64,000 nucleotides of DNA, from positions 3,236,195 through 3,300,194 of the forward strand of contig VCAZ01000022.1 of NCBI GenBank assembly GCA_005784505.1, read 5' to 3'. Under the pieces are notes generated by a model that was not told where the DNA came from, did no database searches, and saw nothing but the letters and a program-made list of their open reading frames with translations. Positions 48,001 to 60,408 of this stretch are shown here, piece by piece. Origin of the DNA: Bagarius yarrelli (Eukaryota > Chordata > Actinopteri > Siluriformes > Sisoridae). A program made the translations under genes and the position numbers. Position 1 is the stretch's first letter; each line of letters starts with the position of its first letter.

Positions 48001-51000
48001 AATACAGTGAAGTGTGGATGCTTTTATCTATAATTTTGGGGGGGAGCGCCAACATTTTTATTGTTAAACGCTTTGGAAAATTTGGTATAATAGGAATAGC
48101 GAATATAATAAATATTCTGAAAAATATACTTTGGGAAGTGGAAAAATTATTTTGGAAGTGGTAAAAGCAGTAAAGAAGATATGCTGTAAAATCTAGTTTT
48201 CCAGGTAATCTTTTTTGTAAACGTGTGGAGGTTTGAAGCTAGCGTTCATTGTCAGATTATTGACATTTGAGATGAAGGAAAGACTGTAATTGATTTGCAT
48301 TAAAGATTTCGATCAGTGGTGCAGATTACATGAGAAGGAATAGAGGAAAACACTTTATCTGGCAGAAAGATTTCTGATGAGCGCATGCCGGAATGTGAAG
48401 ACCTGTAAGCAACAAGGTGACTTTAGGTGAATCTGTAAAATGTTAGATTTGTTTTGGTTAAGGTGGTGTACTGTGTGAATTCCTAATCTTAAAAATAAAT
48501 ATAAATCTTACCCAAGAGGCATCAACAGGTGGTCCGGGTTCCGAATACAGCTATAAATGTTGGATGTACTTTAATGACTTTCTGATTTTAACATCAGCAT
48601 CAGTTATTTAAAATGAAGCTACTCATTAAACTGAAGCCTAACTACTAATAGCACAAAAGCTCAAAAGAGGAAAGTTTTAAATAAAAAGAATCAGACAGAT
48701 AGTTTATGGTTACCTAAGGATAAGGAATTTTTCAAAACGTTTGCCCCAGTTAGAATTTCTCAAAACTGTTGCCCCACTGGCTCTAAGGGGGCCAAGTATC
48801 ACAGACTAATAATGTGCAAAAAGTGAGGTTTATGAAAACCTGGGGTTTTAAGGGTCAAGTGGAAGAACCTGTGTTCTTCACAGAGCCCCGACTTACACCG
48901 ACACCTTTAGGATGAACTAAAATGATGATTGTGTCCCAGGACTTATCGCTCCACATCAGTATCTGCCTTCACTTATACCCTTGTGGTTAAATGGGGATTC
49001 TTCGAAATCTAGTGAAAAAGCCTTTTCAGGAAAGTGGAGTTTATTATAACAACAAAAGGGAGTTTAAATGTGTAAGGGGATTCTGAAAAACTGGTGTTCA
49101 CTGGTGTTTTTTGGCCATCGGGTGTAAGACTTTAAAGGCAAAACGGCTGGGTTCACCAGTCAAAATTGATAAAGATCAAAAAGGAGATGAAGGGATTAAA
49201 CTTTGCTTCAGAATTCTGTAAAATTTGATGTACTGAAAAGATAAGTTGATAAACTTCCAGGAATTCCATTATGCTTGTCACTGAAGGGCAAGCTGTCTTG
49301 ATTCCACTCGATTCTAGAGAATGACGTGGTTCCTCTTGCAAAATTGTACTCCGACAGTTAGATAGAGATGATAGTCTGGATCTAAAGTCTCCAAAGTCAT
49401 TGTAGGTACTTGCAAGGCTGTATGAAGAGCAGAGAAAAAGGAGAGTTTGATTAGTCAGGTTATTTTTTTTTTTTTTAAAGTTTGTAGCACTTGGATCTTT
49501 CTGCTGCTGCTGCTGCTGCTGCTTCTTCTTCTTCTCTCTCTCTCTCTCTCTCTCTCACTCACGCAGTCTCTCGCTCGAAGTAAGAAAAAAGCTAAGCTCC
49601 TTGGTTTTGGAATTGCCTCCATTTTTCTCTATTTATTTGAGAATTATTATACGCTTTTCGGGTGATATACCGATTTCTATTCACACATGAGCCCATGATC
49701 ACTGCATTAAGCCTCATCCCAGTCAATTGCCTTGTCACTCTTCCAGATTTCCGCTTATGTTTTCCATAGCGTTTCGTGAAAGCTTTTGGATACTTAGTGC
49801 AATTTTTATTGTGCATAATTCTTCATGATCGGAAATTACTGCCAATATAGACCACAATGCTTCTACAGGAGGCAATTGTAACAGCGTTCCCGGCTTCAAC
49901 AGTCTTGCCAACAAACAATAAGCAGTCTTCCACCAACACCTCCCCCTTTCTTTTGCTATTATATTCCCCACTCCGATCATTTTTTTTTTTGCCCTCTCCT
50001 CCAGAGATGTAGGTATGAAATATCACATTTTTCCAACATTTTTCCCTGAAGTGGCCCTGGCGAATGTTCACACAGCATGTGCGTTTTTTCCTTTCATATA
50101 GCCCCACCCCCCAACTCCACCATTTTTAATAAACAAGTTTGCCCCCCTCCCTTCGCCTTTGATGTATTTGCCATATTACCTGTTAAATCTGGAGAGAGTT
50201 AATGGGTGCATAAGGAATCCTGTGGTTCCAAGATATGCAAACCCGCACTAGAGGACCACAGTTGGTGCTGATTGTTCTCGTTCTTCAACCCGATACTGTA
50301 GTTGAAGATGTTAAGAGACCATGTTTAAGAGTAAGGGTAGCATTTTGCTGCATTTTATTGTGTGTAGCACGATTGATGTAGTAAATCATGTTGAACAAAT
50401 TTGTGATTTGTTCAGTGCCACGACTAAGTGCCAAGTAGGCCTCCTTGTAAACCAAATCCATATAGTTTAACATGAAACGACGCATTTCGGATATACTGAA
50501 GTCATACAATGATCACCGATCAGCAACAGTTCATTGGATTTTTGTTAACATTTACTGTAAAATCCTAGATTGCATTTCTAGGCAGACATCTAGTCTCTTC
50601 AGAATTTCACTAGCTTTTTGGTCCAATTTTGGTGATCACTGTGGTTTTAGATTCTTTGTTCCTGACAGAAATGGACCCCGATGTGGCTTCTAAAGTCATA
50701 ACATTTAGTTATTAATAAATGCATCAAAACCAGCCACAAACGCAGCCTGTAAATATTTAGCGGATGATGATAGATGATAATTAAACAGCAGTTAGCAGTT
50801 TCTTTTGATATGACACCTTAAAGTTAATCATTTACTTGTTTTTCATTGAAAGGTGGGAGGCAGGAGGGGTGCACCCTGGACCGTCCATCACAGGGCCAAA
50901 CACAATCACACTCACTGTTATGGGTAATTTAGAATCACCATTTAACCTAACATACATGTTTTTGGACTGTAGGAGGAAACCGGAGTACCCGGAGTAAACC

Positions 51001-53346
51001 CACACAAGCACGGGGAGAACATGCAAACTCCACACAGAAAGGCCCCTGCAGGGGAATCGAACCCGTGACCTTCTTGCTATAAGGCAACAGTCCTAACCAC
51101 TAAGCTGCCCGTTTACTTGTCTTTTGTATTAAAATATTTTGTTAAAATAGTTTTTTAGGTTCAGATGGATATTAATATTAGTTTATTATTTTTTTAAAAT
51201 GACTGTTTATAAGCATCTTTTAAAGTAAGCAGGTAACTATAATCTCTCTTTACTTTAGACATGCCTAGACTTCGAATTCAAATTCTAGCTAATGAAAGCA
51301 AAATTCTTGGCTACCTGAACTCATTTTTGTTTTGTTGCCTGGTTTATAGTAAATTGTTGTATCAAGAAATTTGTGTTTGTGGACAGCCAGTGCTCTTGAT
51401 TTTATTTTATTATTATTTTTTAAAGTAGTTTTTGTAGCTTTAGTAGATTTTTTGTAGTCGTCTTGTACTATAATTTACAACAAATTTGGAAATATTTAAC
51501 AGTTCAATTAGAAACAGTTGAAAACATTTTACTAATGGAATATAATTGTAAATGTAATATTCAGTTTGTTTTTAAGCATTGGAGATTCACTGGAGTGCTA
51601 CAAACTCACAACACTCATCAGAACTCACTCACGTATAAGCGATACGTTTCATACATTTTTACCAAATAATTAAAAACATGATTTTTAAAAAATATATATT
51701 TAGATAAATACATTAATTATAAAGATTCAAAGCATTCCTTGTCTTGTCACAGTGAAAACAACAAGTTTTTCTATGGAATGGAATAATAACTCTGCTGTCC
51801 ATCATGAATGCCAAGACAAAACTAAGAGATATGTGCTAGCAATAGTACAGTTACAAGTATCTTGTAGCATCAGTACAATTGGTTGCAAACGAGTCAGTAT
51901 TATATTATTATATATTATTTACTTTAGTCAGATATTATGGCAAAATCTTCGTAGGTAACTGTGATACAATCCATCTATTAATTTTGTACTTTAGGACCTG
52001 ACTCTACTATATACTTATAAAATTAGTTTTTGTTTCTTGACTGCACAAAATTCTTTATAAAAACGTTGATCTAGGACCTGTCCTCTCATTGCCTGAAGAT
52101 CCTTCTAAAAAAAAAAAAAAAAGAAAATGACAACACCTTTGGATCCACCCTTAATTCTGAATAACGCTTTAATGTGTAGATAAGAATTCGAATGCACGAG
52201 TTCAGTTTAATTTGTTTGCCCTTAAATGCAAATTTAGACATTCATAGCTTTGTAGAGGTCTGAGAGAGTGAAAGGGAAAGAGCCTGTAACCGCTCATTGC
52301 TGTGGATATGAATAGCTTATGTTGCAGCCACAGCTTGGTTAGCCAGTGTCTGGAACTTATTATAGTGCTGTGTGTGTGTATGTGTGTGTGTGCGTTTGTA
52401 TGTCTGTTATTTCAATGCTACATCTAGTATAATTCTGAGTACTAACCTTTTTTTCTATATGCGTATGTTCTACTTTGATGCGCATTTGTTTGGTTAAATG
52501 ATGTGATTTTATGGCCTCGGTTTAAAGGTACATTTTGTTAGAGATCTGGTGTAATGAAATAAGTATGGGTGTGTTCTTACACTCGACTCTGTCTACTTAT
52601 GTGGGACAACTTTCCTGCAATCCACACCGATCATATAACTGTGGGCAAACTCTGGGAGTCGGTGTGGCTCACAGACACAACATATATCCTTGTCCGGGCT
52701 TTCTTCCATGCTTTTCTGTGTGATTGAACATGATTCCACTGATGGCTGAAATGGGAATGGGAAGCGTATTCAGCACTCGGTCCCAGCAAGACTCTTCCTC
52801 GGCATACAAATGAACTGGCATGAATGGGATCAACACTCAGGGAAAACAAACCACCTTGATGGTCGATTAAGAAGAAAGGGCCCGCTGTGAGTGCTGGGAT
52901 GCCCAATAAGTCACAGACATACTGGAAAGTCAGCAGGTGTGGACTGGGACAAGTCAGGAGCTTTGGTCTGACTGAGGGTTCAAACCGAGACAGACAAAGC
53001 ACCTGGGTTGCAGAGCACAAAGCCCACTTGCAGTGTAATGTCTTGTTGAAAGGGTGGTTCTATTCAAAGAGTGGCTGTTTAAACGTGCAGAATTAATGCA
53101 GGAAGTACCTTTTGCTGGTAACTGCAAGACAACTGTCGAAAAAAAGTTGAAGTTTTGCTTAACAACCTTTTTTTGGCGAATATTATACAAGATAATACGT
53201 AGTAATGACAGTGTGTGGCTGTAAAATAATAATGTTTGGCTTTTTTTTTCTTTTTTCTTCAGGCTACCGAAACATTTCTGGTGAATGAAGACCCGTCCAG
53301 AGGTCCCGGGATGCCGGAATGCTTTGTTGTGTCCGATTCCTACCGG
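45041..53346 (+). CDS. nfix: nfix alternative N terminus B (start codon exon 45041-45043 plus exon 53263-53346)
   Basis: ATG at 45041-45043 is followed directly by a strong donor (GTACGT), so the exon would end with its start codon. The exon at 53263-53346 follows a long pyrimidine tract and TTCAG. It is exactly 28 codons, open in phase 0, and ends at a good donor (GTATGT) in phase 0. It encodes ATETFLVNEDPSRG followed by PGMPECFVVSDSYR. Joined to ATG the start context becomes CACAATGG. The result would be a 29-residue N terminus that could splice in frame to the shared NFI exon 2. I do not recall a protein match, so membership of nfix is inferred from phase, splice sites and position between exons A and C. 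An alternative is that exon 53263-53346 starts at its internal ATG (MPECFVV...) or belongs to another transcript. Confidence 0.5.
48810..49124 (+). mobile_element. Tc1-like transposon 3' remnant
   Basis: Text such as 'tgcaaaaagtgaggtttat', 'ggaagaacctgtgttc', 'cacatcagtatctgccttca' and the end 'ttttttggccatcggg' follows, in order, the 3' coding part and terminal repeat of a very common fish Tc1-like element. Many substitutions and stops, so inactive. Confidence 0.65.
49501..49556. repeat. (TGC)n(TTC)n(TC)n microsatellite
   Basis: Seven CTG units, four TTC units and about ten TC units in a row, followed by an AG (cactcacgcag). Confidence 0.95.
50851..51110 (-). mobile_element. tRNA-like fish dispersed repeat (copy 3), minus strand
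   Basis: The reverse complement gives the same order as copy 1: gggcagcttagtggttagga, then aaggtcacgggttcgattc, ttctccccgtgcttgtgtgg, aaacatgtatgttaggtta and cctcccacc. A- and B-box-like motifs are present, making it the most complete copy. Confidence 0.85.
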
Positions 53347-54780
53347 GTATGTCTCATTATTACAATTTTCCCTATTATCGCGTCTCTCATTATTCCTATT
53401 GTTTTTATTATTGATTTGTTATCTGTGTCAGCTGTAATTACAGTGACGGACAGTGCACTTTTATACTCTTGTTAATTGCGCCACAATCATAATGTCATTC
53501 ACAGCTCTCCTCAGCTGCAAGCCATTACCGTCATTATTTCCACACTCCCTTTGGGAAAGGGGGGACGGAGGGGGGGTTTGTGGAGGTGGTGCGGAAAAGA
53601 AGCCTTACAACTCCACCGAAGCCCTGCTCTCTCGTGGGAATGAAAATTATAACGATGATGTGCAGCGCACTTGTATAAAATGAGAAGCCCACAGTGGGAG
53701 TAGGGAGGGAATGTGAGGCGAGGGGGTTCTAACAACTACTGCTTAACAGGCCGAAAAAACAGCACGTAGCTTTTAAAAATTCCACCCTGCAAGCTCATTT
53801 GGATTTACAGCAATAGGAGTAAAATAAAATGGCCATAAAAATAAAGGGATGGTATAAAAAGATGGAGGAACGCACGGGACGGTGCTAGGAGTCTGTAGAT
53901 GACTGAAAATGAGATGGTTAATGAGCTGGGAGCTGGTTTTCTGCTCTTTGTTTCTTTTTGTTTCCAGCAGGCAGCTTTTGCCAAGTTTCTCAAAGAAAAT
54001 CTGGCTTGCTTCAACGTATCGAATGTCCCAGGGTGCAGAGACTAGCTGAAAATGGAGGGAAAATAGGAAAATGCCATTGGTGGGAAAAATAGGAAGAGGC
54101 GGGCTGTTTAGAGTCGTATTGGATATCAAGAAAGATCCATAAGTTTGTTGACATCTAAGAAAATCTTAGAAAATCTTTTTTCCGATCTGTCATATTAATT
54201 GTTATTGCACATTTATTACATTATTTCATCAACACAAGTCTTATTATTCTGTGATCACGAACAGCTTTTCAAGTGTAGCGTGAAAGGTTTATTTTAAGAT
54301 TTAACATGCAGGGTTTAACTGTAATTTAGTAACTCTAACACCTTGCAGATGCTGGCTGCAATGTGCACATAACTGCTGAGCAATTACAGTTTAATACAAA
54401 ACAACATGTGCATTTTTGCCTTCTAAGAAAGATGGCTGACTGCTCCTTATCGTGGCCCGGCATATGGTTTAGCCATGTGTTAGTAAACAAGTGTTTCATT
54501 CTCTCTAACCGCTAAACATTGGGTTCATTTAGGGAATGATGTTACACGAGTGTGCCTAAGCGTCGGGTAAAATGTAGGAAAATCTCCTTCCTTAGCCTTG
54601 CAACGCCTGTTATGACTTTTGCCACACAAAAAAAAAACACACGCCGTTATTTAGAAGTGGCAGAAGAAAGAATATTCTCCCACGGCCTCGAGTGTGTTCG
54701 GAACATCTCAGTGCTTTGAAATGGGTATCTGCACTAGAACATATGCCCTATTTAGGGCCACTTATGTGCGCAATCTCGAG

Positions 54781-54801
54781 GGTCACTGTTTGCCAGTGAC
54801 C
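54781..54801. promoter_or_regulatory. Perfect inverted repeat GGTCACTG-N5-CAGTGACC
   Basis: 8-bp arms around TTTGC. The arms contain GGTCA and TGACC nuclear-receptor-type half sites, but with an 11-bp gap between half sites, not the 3 bp of an estrogen response element. Confidence 0.35.
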
Positions 54802-55294
54802 ACACACCAATACTGACTTTCAATCAAGTACACTATCTACAGCTAATGTGGTTTGACCTAACCCATGCCACAAACAAAACATACTCACACACCCTCTCAC
54901 TCTTCCTTGTATCGTTGACCGACTGCTCCCTCCACCGTTCCCTCGCTCCTTTGGCTGTGTGCGGTAATTGGCCACACAGCGCTGGCTTTGCTGGTTGTTT
55001 CCCCTGCAGTGGCTTGTGGTGGTGCTGTGCAGGCAGCAGGCCTCATAAATCCCGAGGCCTCGGCTGTCAGTTCCAAACTTCAGCTCTGCTTCCCCACAAT
55101 GACTTCACCCTCACCAAGCCTCCCCACCCAAGCGCAGTCTCTGTAGCTTTACTTTTCTCCCCCTTTACTGCCTGTTTTAATGTGTTCTGCATGCCACAGC
55201 TAGTAGGGTAGGATTTTAGAAGCACTTACAAGACCAATAATAGGTGTGTTTGGCTGTACACACCTGACATGTTTTGGGTCTGTCAGTGTGTAAG

Positions 55295-55316
55295 TATATA
55301 TATATATATATATATA

Positions 55317-55401
<85 letters not shown>

Positions 55402-55407
55402 ATATAG
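55295..55407. repeat. (TA)n microsatellite
   Basis: About 110 bp of TA with a few TG or TATT breaks. Confidence 0.95.
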
Positions 55408-55989
55408 TGTGTAAGTGTGTGTATATATAACTAGGATTATATTAACTCTCATTTGCAAAGTGGAATTATTTGCATTACATTTGTCCTTTTTTTGCAACAC
55501 ATTTTTATTAGGTTTTATACAAATATATTTTTCAATAATGACGTTTTCTATATCCTACATTTAAATAAATCTTTTGGCCGCAAGACGGTACATACGTTCT
55601 GTTATTAAAGATGTATGCTTACACACAAAACCTTGCAGCGTGCCCTACTAAACCCTACTCACATGTCGCTTGTCTTTCTTTATCCAAGATTCATGCAAAA
55701 AAAACAAAACAAATAAATATAAATCAGTCATGCAAATCCATTCAAAAAATAAAAGGCAGCTCACAATATAACTGAAAGATGTTGCAACACCAAATTTATC
55801 AACCGGGTTGGCACATTTTCTCCCTCATTTCAACACAAATGGGACAATACGTCAAACATAGGGGATGTTAGTAATTAATAGTAATTGAAATATTATTTTT
55901 GGCATCACATTAAACTTGATAACTGCCCCAGATATTTATGTAGCAAACGTAGGACTGAAATCTATCTTAATCTACCTCACGAACACTTA

Positions 55990-56234
55990 AATGCTCTCCT
56001 GCAATTTCACTGTTACTACCTGTACTACTAAATCTGTACTATTCTGTGCAATAATACTCTATTTATTTTTCATATAAAAGTGCAATACCCTTTTATTCTT
56101 TTTTATTTACTCCTACCTATTGCATTTCTATCTTACTTAAAAATGTGTAACTGGAAGCTTCTGTCACTAAAACCAATGTGTTGTAAGTGCAAACCAACTT
56201 ACCACAATAAAGCTCTTTCCGATTCTGATTCTGT
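55990..56234 (+). mobile_element. LINE 3' untranslated tail
   Basis: The text ends 'accacaataaagctctttcc' followed by a gattctgattctg direct repeat, a 3' end shared by many fish non-LTR elements. The upstream part (tgtgcaataatactctattt, aagtgcaatacc) is of the same type. No RT domain is left. Confidence 0.55.
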
Positions 56235-56375
56235 TAAGGCCAAAGTCATTGTTAAGCTAACATTTGTGTATTTAATCTCTTTTATGTCTGATCATCTGAT
56301 CAGTCTAACAAACAGTGAGCATTAAAATATTACTTTGACTTTATTGATAGTTTTTATTTAAGATAAATGGTCTAC

Positions 56376-56378
<3 letters not shown>

Positions 56379-56457
<79 letters not shown>

Positions 56458-56462
56458 CATAC
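56379..56462. repeat. (TA)n microsatellite
   Basis: About 36 uninterrupted TA units, then three ACAT/ATAC units. Confidence 0.95.
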
Positions 56463-56639
56463 AGGAATATGTAGTGGAATATGCAATGTATAATATGCAA
56501 TATGCAAATTTTTTTTCTATGATATATTCTATAGGGTTATATGCTACGTTCCATTATCTTTGTGCATAATAACAATAATCTCTAATCTAATTCTAATCCC
56601 AGGATAATAATGGATTATTAATTATCTTAAAGTTGGAAT

Positions 56640-56874
56640 TAAAGGCGCTGTAAAATCGCTGGTGATCTTGTGGACTGGTGGTGGCGCAGATCCGAACACA
56701 GACTCGGTTTACTCGTCAGTTTCAACTCGTCGACTTTAAACCTGATTCGACACGTCCCGTTCATGTGATTTATTCCAAAGCTTCATCGAGGGTCCCTTTA
56801 TAAAGTCTCATAAATTCCTAAACCACCTCTTTTGATTTATCCGTTCGCTGTTGGTGTGCTGAGGGGGGAAATCA

Positions 56875-56910
<36 letters not shown>

Positions 56911-57018
56911 CAGAAGAGGAAGTCAGCGGAAGGAGGGAGGGAAGAGAGAGAGGAAAAGTTTCCTGTCTTCCAAACTTTCGAGTGTGTGCGCGCGCGCGTG
57001 GTGTGTTGTAAGTGCGTG

Positions 57019-57058
<40 letters not shown>

Positions 57059-57203
57059 CTTTCACTTTGAGTAGCCTAGGCGGGGTTTGTAGCAGTGCGG
57101 CGTGGAGGGAGCGAGGCAGCGCGGGCGAACTTGCAATGCAGCGACCGCCGACTGCCATCCATCTGCAATAATCTCCGCGAACTCTCTCTCTAAAGCTATA
57201 AGC
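56640..57203 (+). promoter_or_regulatory. nfix: Promoter and 5' untranslated region of canonical nfix start C
   Basis: CpG and GC content rise. A TATA-like ctttataaag lies at 56796-56805. A (GA)n run at 56879-56908 and CG/GT runs at 56989-57056 follow before the ATG at 57204. The exact transcription start is not determinable. Confidence 0.5.
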
Positions 57204-57230
57204 ATGTACTCCCCGTACTGCTTAACACAG
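57204..57230 (+). CDS. nfix: nfix canonical first coding exon C (MYSPYCLTQ)
   Basis: ATG 57204-57206. The nine codons MYSPYCLTQ end at cacag followed by a GTAAAC donor, phase 0. Vertebrate NFI proteins start MYSP.CLTQ before DEFHPF. The Tyr at position 5 (MYSPYCLTQ) is as in human NFIX, while NFIA has Leu and NFIB has Ile. NFI proteins are CTF/NF-I transcription factors that bind TTGGC(N5)GCCAA as dimers; NFIX acts in neural and muscle development. The DNA-binding domain starts in the next exon, which is beyond base 64000. Not seen in the window: any exon 2 sequence. Confidence 0.88.
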
Positions 57231-59879
57231 GTAAACACCATACTCAGTTTCTTAAAACAAAAAAACTATTCTCTTGCTTGCTGTCGATCTGTTAAATTTT
57301 CTCATTTTTTAGTGTCTCCCTGTCTTTTTTTTTTTTTTTTTTTTTTTGGCGATTTATACTTATCGCGCTCGAGGTCGTGTGTCGTTTTGTGAACCGATTC
57401 GGTTGAACCCAGCGATTCGTTTTCACTTCTAATAACAGTTTAATAACTTTTTTTTGGAGGGGGGGTAGGCGTTCCGTTGCAACATGGTTGTGTGAGAAAA
57501 TGGCGCTTCACTCGATTCTATTTCATATTTTAAAAAGGAGGGAAGAAGAAGATGAAGATGAGGAGGATGAGGAAGAGCTCGAATTAGACTAGGGTTTAAA
57601 GTTGCAGCTCGTTGTTATAATCCTGAATTAGAAAAAAACTTTTAGTAGATCGCGGATTAGTATTTAAGTGGGTTTTACTCGGTAGTCTCTTTAGATAATT
57701 ATAAAAGGTATGACTTTTTTTTCTGGGACATGCCAAAGGTCGCGCTGTCAATCCGGGTCTGCCTGTCAGGCGTTTTTGCGCAAAATAAATAAATAAATAA
57801 ATAAACAGCGTGTTGCAGTTTCAGGTGATTGAAAAGTTTGGATGTGACCAGCTTTAATGCGTGATTAGATTTTAATGCATCTGTAGACTGAAAAGCATTT
57901 TAGAGCTTGTGCTGCAAAAAAAAAAGGAAAAAGGCATGACATGTATTATTTTTCTGCAGTTTACACGTACTGACAGTTTTTGCTTTTGCTATGATGTCCA
58001 AACGTGTAAAAATACATTTCGTTAATCGACCTCCAGATAATGCAGTGTTTAATCATTTATTTATTTATTTTTAAAGAGAAGAAATAACACACAGGCTACA
58101 CTATTATTAACTATAAATATTTGTTTATTGAGAAAAAAAATACTTACTACACTTATGGCCTAGATATGATCATAATGATGGTGATTATTATTATTATTAT
58201 TATTATTATTTTATTATTATCATTACTATAATTAAAATTATTATTATGTTGAACAACATTGTATTCTTCTTCCAGGTTCTAGTGAAAACATTTTGCAGTT
58301 TATTATCTAACTGTACTTACCAGCAATTTTTGTTTTCTGTCTCGTGATTTATTCCAGTTGATTGTTTTTAAGTAGCTTTTAACAAACGGTTTTTATTTTT
58401 GCTACAAATTAGAATTTTAACTTTTACTTCCAAACTCTTTTTTTTTTTTCAATCTACAGTATACAGAATTAACTGTATTAACACTCGGGATTGTTCATCA
58501 TTTTTATAGTGTGTGTGTGTGTGTGTGTGTGTGTGCTGAAGGTTTACACGCGGACAGACCACAAACTGACTGTTTTACTAAGAAATGTCAGAGTTGTATA
58601 AATATCTTCTCGTCAGGTCTTCTTTTCTGTCTCTCGTTCATCATCTTTTCTAAACACTCTTGTACACTTTGTCTTGGTTTTGACCTACGATAACAGAGTC
58701 ACCATGGTTGTTTTTTTCCCCCCTAACTAGAGGTTAGACTTGTTGTATTTAACAGTTCTGCTTGCATTTATTCGAAGCTGCAGCTTTTTTTTTTTTTTTG
58801 CTTTTTTTTCTTACTGCACAGCATGTGGGACAAATAGCCGGTTTTCGGCACATGCGCGACCGTTTAATGAAGCTTTACTCCACAAATTTGGGTCATTTTG
58901 TTTGTTTTTATGGCACAGCAGACAGTTGTATCCATATGACACATAATTTATTCCTGATTTTACAGTGGTTTTATTAAAGCAGCTTCGCTTTTGCCGTTGT
59001 TGTCGGTTCATTTGCTTAGCAGGCTGGGGTCTGTTTTCCATTTCCAATACATAGAACAATAGTTAGCATACCAAATAGGTGAAACAGTGATTCAATAGGG
59101 AATCATTTCTATGATCAGTTAAAATAGGAAAATTGCCCACTCACAGTTATGGGAAATTGCATGAAGTGGAGTTTTCTAAAGCTCTAGAGTTTAAGATGTG
59201 AGTCAGAATGTTATTAGTTCGATTTCTTTTAGCACACCGGAGAACCGCGTACACCCGAGATGTTCTAGGTTCCGTTGGGTTTTTTTTTTAAGGTTTTCTA
59301 GCATGGGGGTTTTTCCACCCCCTGTAAGCGGATCAGGAAAGATTTATCTCTTGTGCCTGAAATCCACATATTTACCAGCTTATGTTTCATTGAACACATA
59401 AGTTCCTCCGCTCCAGGTAAAACAGCATTAGTGAAGGAAATGGAACTGGAAAAATAAATATACAATATTATAACATTACCAAAATGGCCTCTGGCTGCTT
59501 CTGGCATGGACCAAGACTATTTTTTTTTTCTAAAAGTTGTAGGGAAAAGGGAGAGTGTTTTTTTTTTTTTGGTAATTTCTTTCTTTCCTCTCTCACTCTA
59601 ATTTTGTAGCCTTGTGATTTTTGCTTCGTGCCTGATGAAACAGTATTATGGAAAGGCTTTTAAACAAATAACTGCCTTAACGCCGCTCATCATCATTATA
59701 GTGTGACGCGGTTCTGGTGCAGTCTGAAGGCATTACAAGCGCGCGCGCGCTTTCCATTAATTATACGCGGTAATTGATAACAGAAGCGGCGGCCAAACGC
59801 GCACGTGCTTTACGCACGCACTTCTAAAGGCATCCCTAAACGACAAAGAATTCTAAAGTGTCACTGGAACTTTGCTCAA

Positions 59880-59915
59880 GTGTGCGTGCGTGCGTGCGTG
59901 CGTGCGTGTGTGCGT

Positions 59916-59954
<39 letters not shown>

Positions 59955-59960
59955 CGCACG
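59880..59960. repeat. GTGC / GT / GC alternating purine-pyrimidine tract
   Basis: (GTGC)n passing into (GT)n and (CG)n over about 80 bp. Fully alternating, so a candidate Z-DNA former. Confidence 0.9.
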
Positions 59961-60318
59961 CTTTTTCTTTCCGCAGCAGCGCTCGCGATCGTACGGCTTC
60001 TAGGACATTTAGACTTTTATATGGTTCGCCTTTTGATGCGTTTCCCTAACAACAACAACTATATTATTATTATTAACATTAATAATAATAATAAACAATA
60101 ATAATAATAATAATAATATAATAATAATAATAATCTGTAATTAGGTGAAAGATGGCCGTGTTAAAAACAGAGCTATAAATAATAATCCAGGATAAAATCT
60201 TTTTTATCGGTGCGGTCCGCTACCGCTCAGGATTGCGGAGATCAGCGCATAATTTAAAGACGCACAAAAAGGCGCAAAAAATGGCATGATGGCAAGATCC
60301 AAGCTAGCTATAGAACAG

Positions 60319-60408
<90 letters not shown>

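Larger units (their letters stand above)
45044..53262 (+). other. Intron between nfix exons of transcript B
   Basis: 8.2 kb, mainly AT-rich. It holds a Tc1 remnant (48810-49124), a TGC/TTC/TC repeat (49501-49556) and a dispersed repeat (50851-51110). The blocks 49850-50130 and 52530-53100 lack simple repeats and could be regulatory. No gene recognised. Confidence 0.4.
53347..56639 (+). other. nfix intron between exon B2 and promoter C
   Basis: Holds (TA)n tracts at 55295-55407 and 56379-56462, a LINE 3' end at about 55990-56234 and the inverted repeat at 54781-54801. The blocks 53480-53760 and 54600-55200 are low in repeats. No exon recognised. Confidence 0.4.

Noticed and set aside
49501..49574. 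Strong-looking splice acceptor after the TGC/TTC/TC repeat followed by a possible 14-15 nt microexon
   Set aside because: Pyrimidine repeats create acceptor look-alikes; a microexon cannot be supported without transcripts.
52631..53020. 129-codon minus-strand open frame
   Set aside because: No recognised motif and no gene context; more likely a chance frame in low-stop sequence.
54846..55211. 121-codon plus-strand open frame
   Set aside because: No similarity that I can recall and no splice support; lies in an nfix intron.
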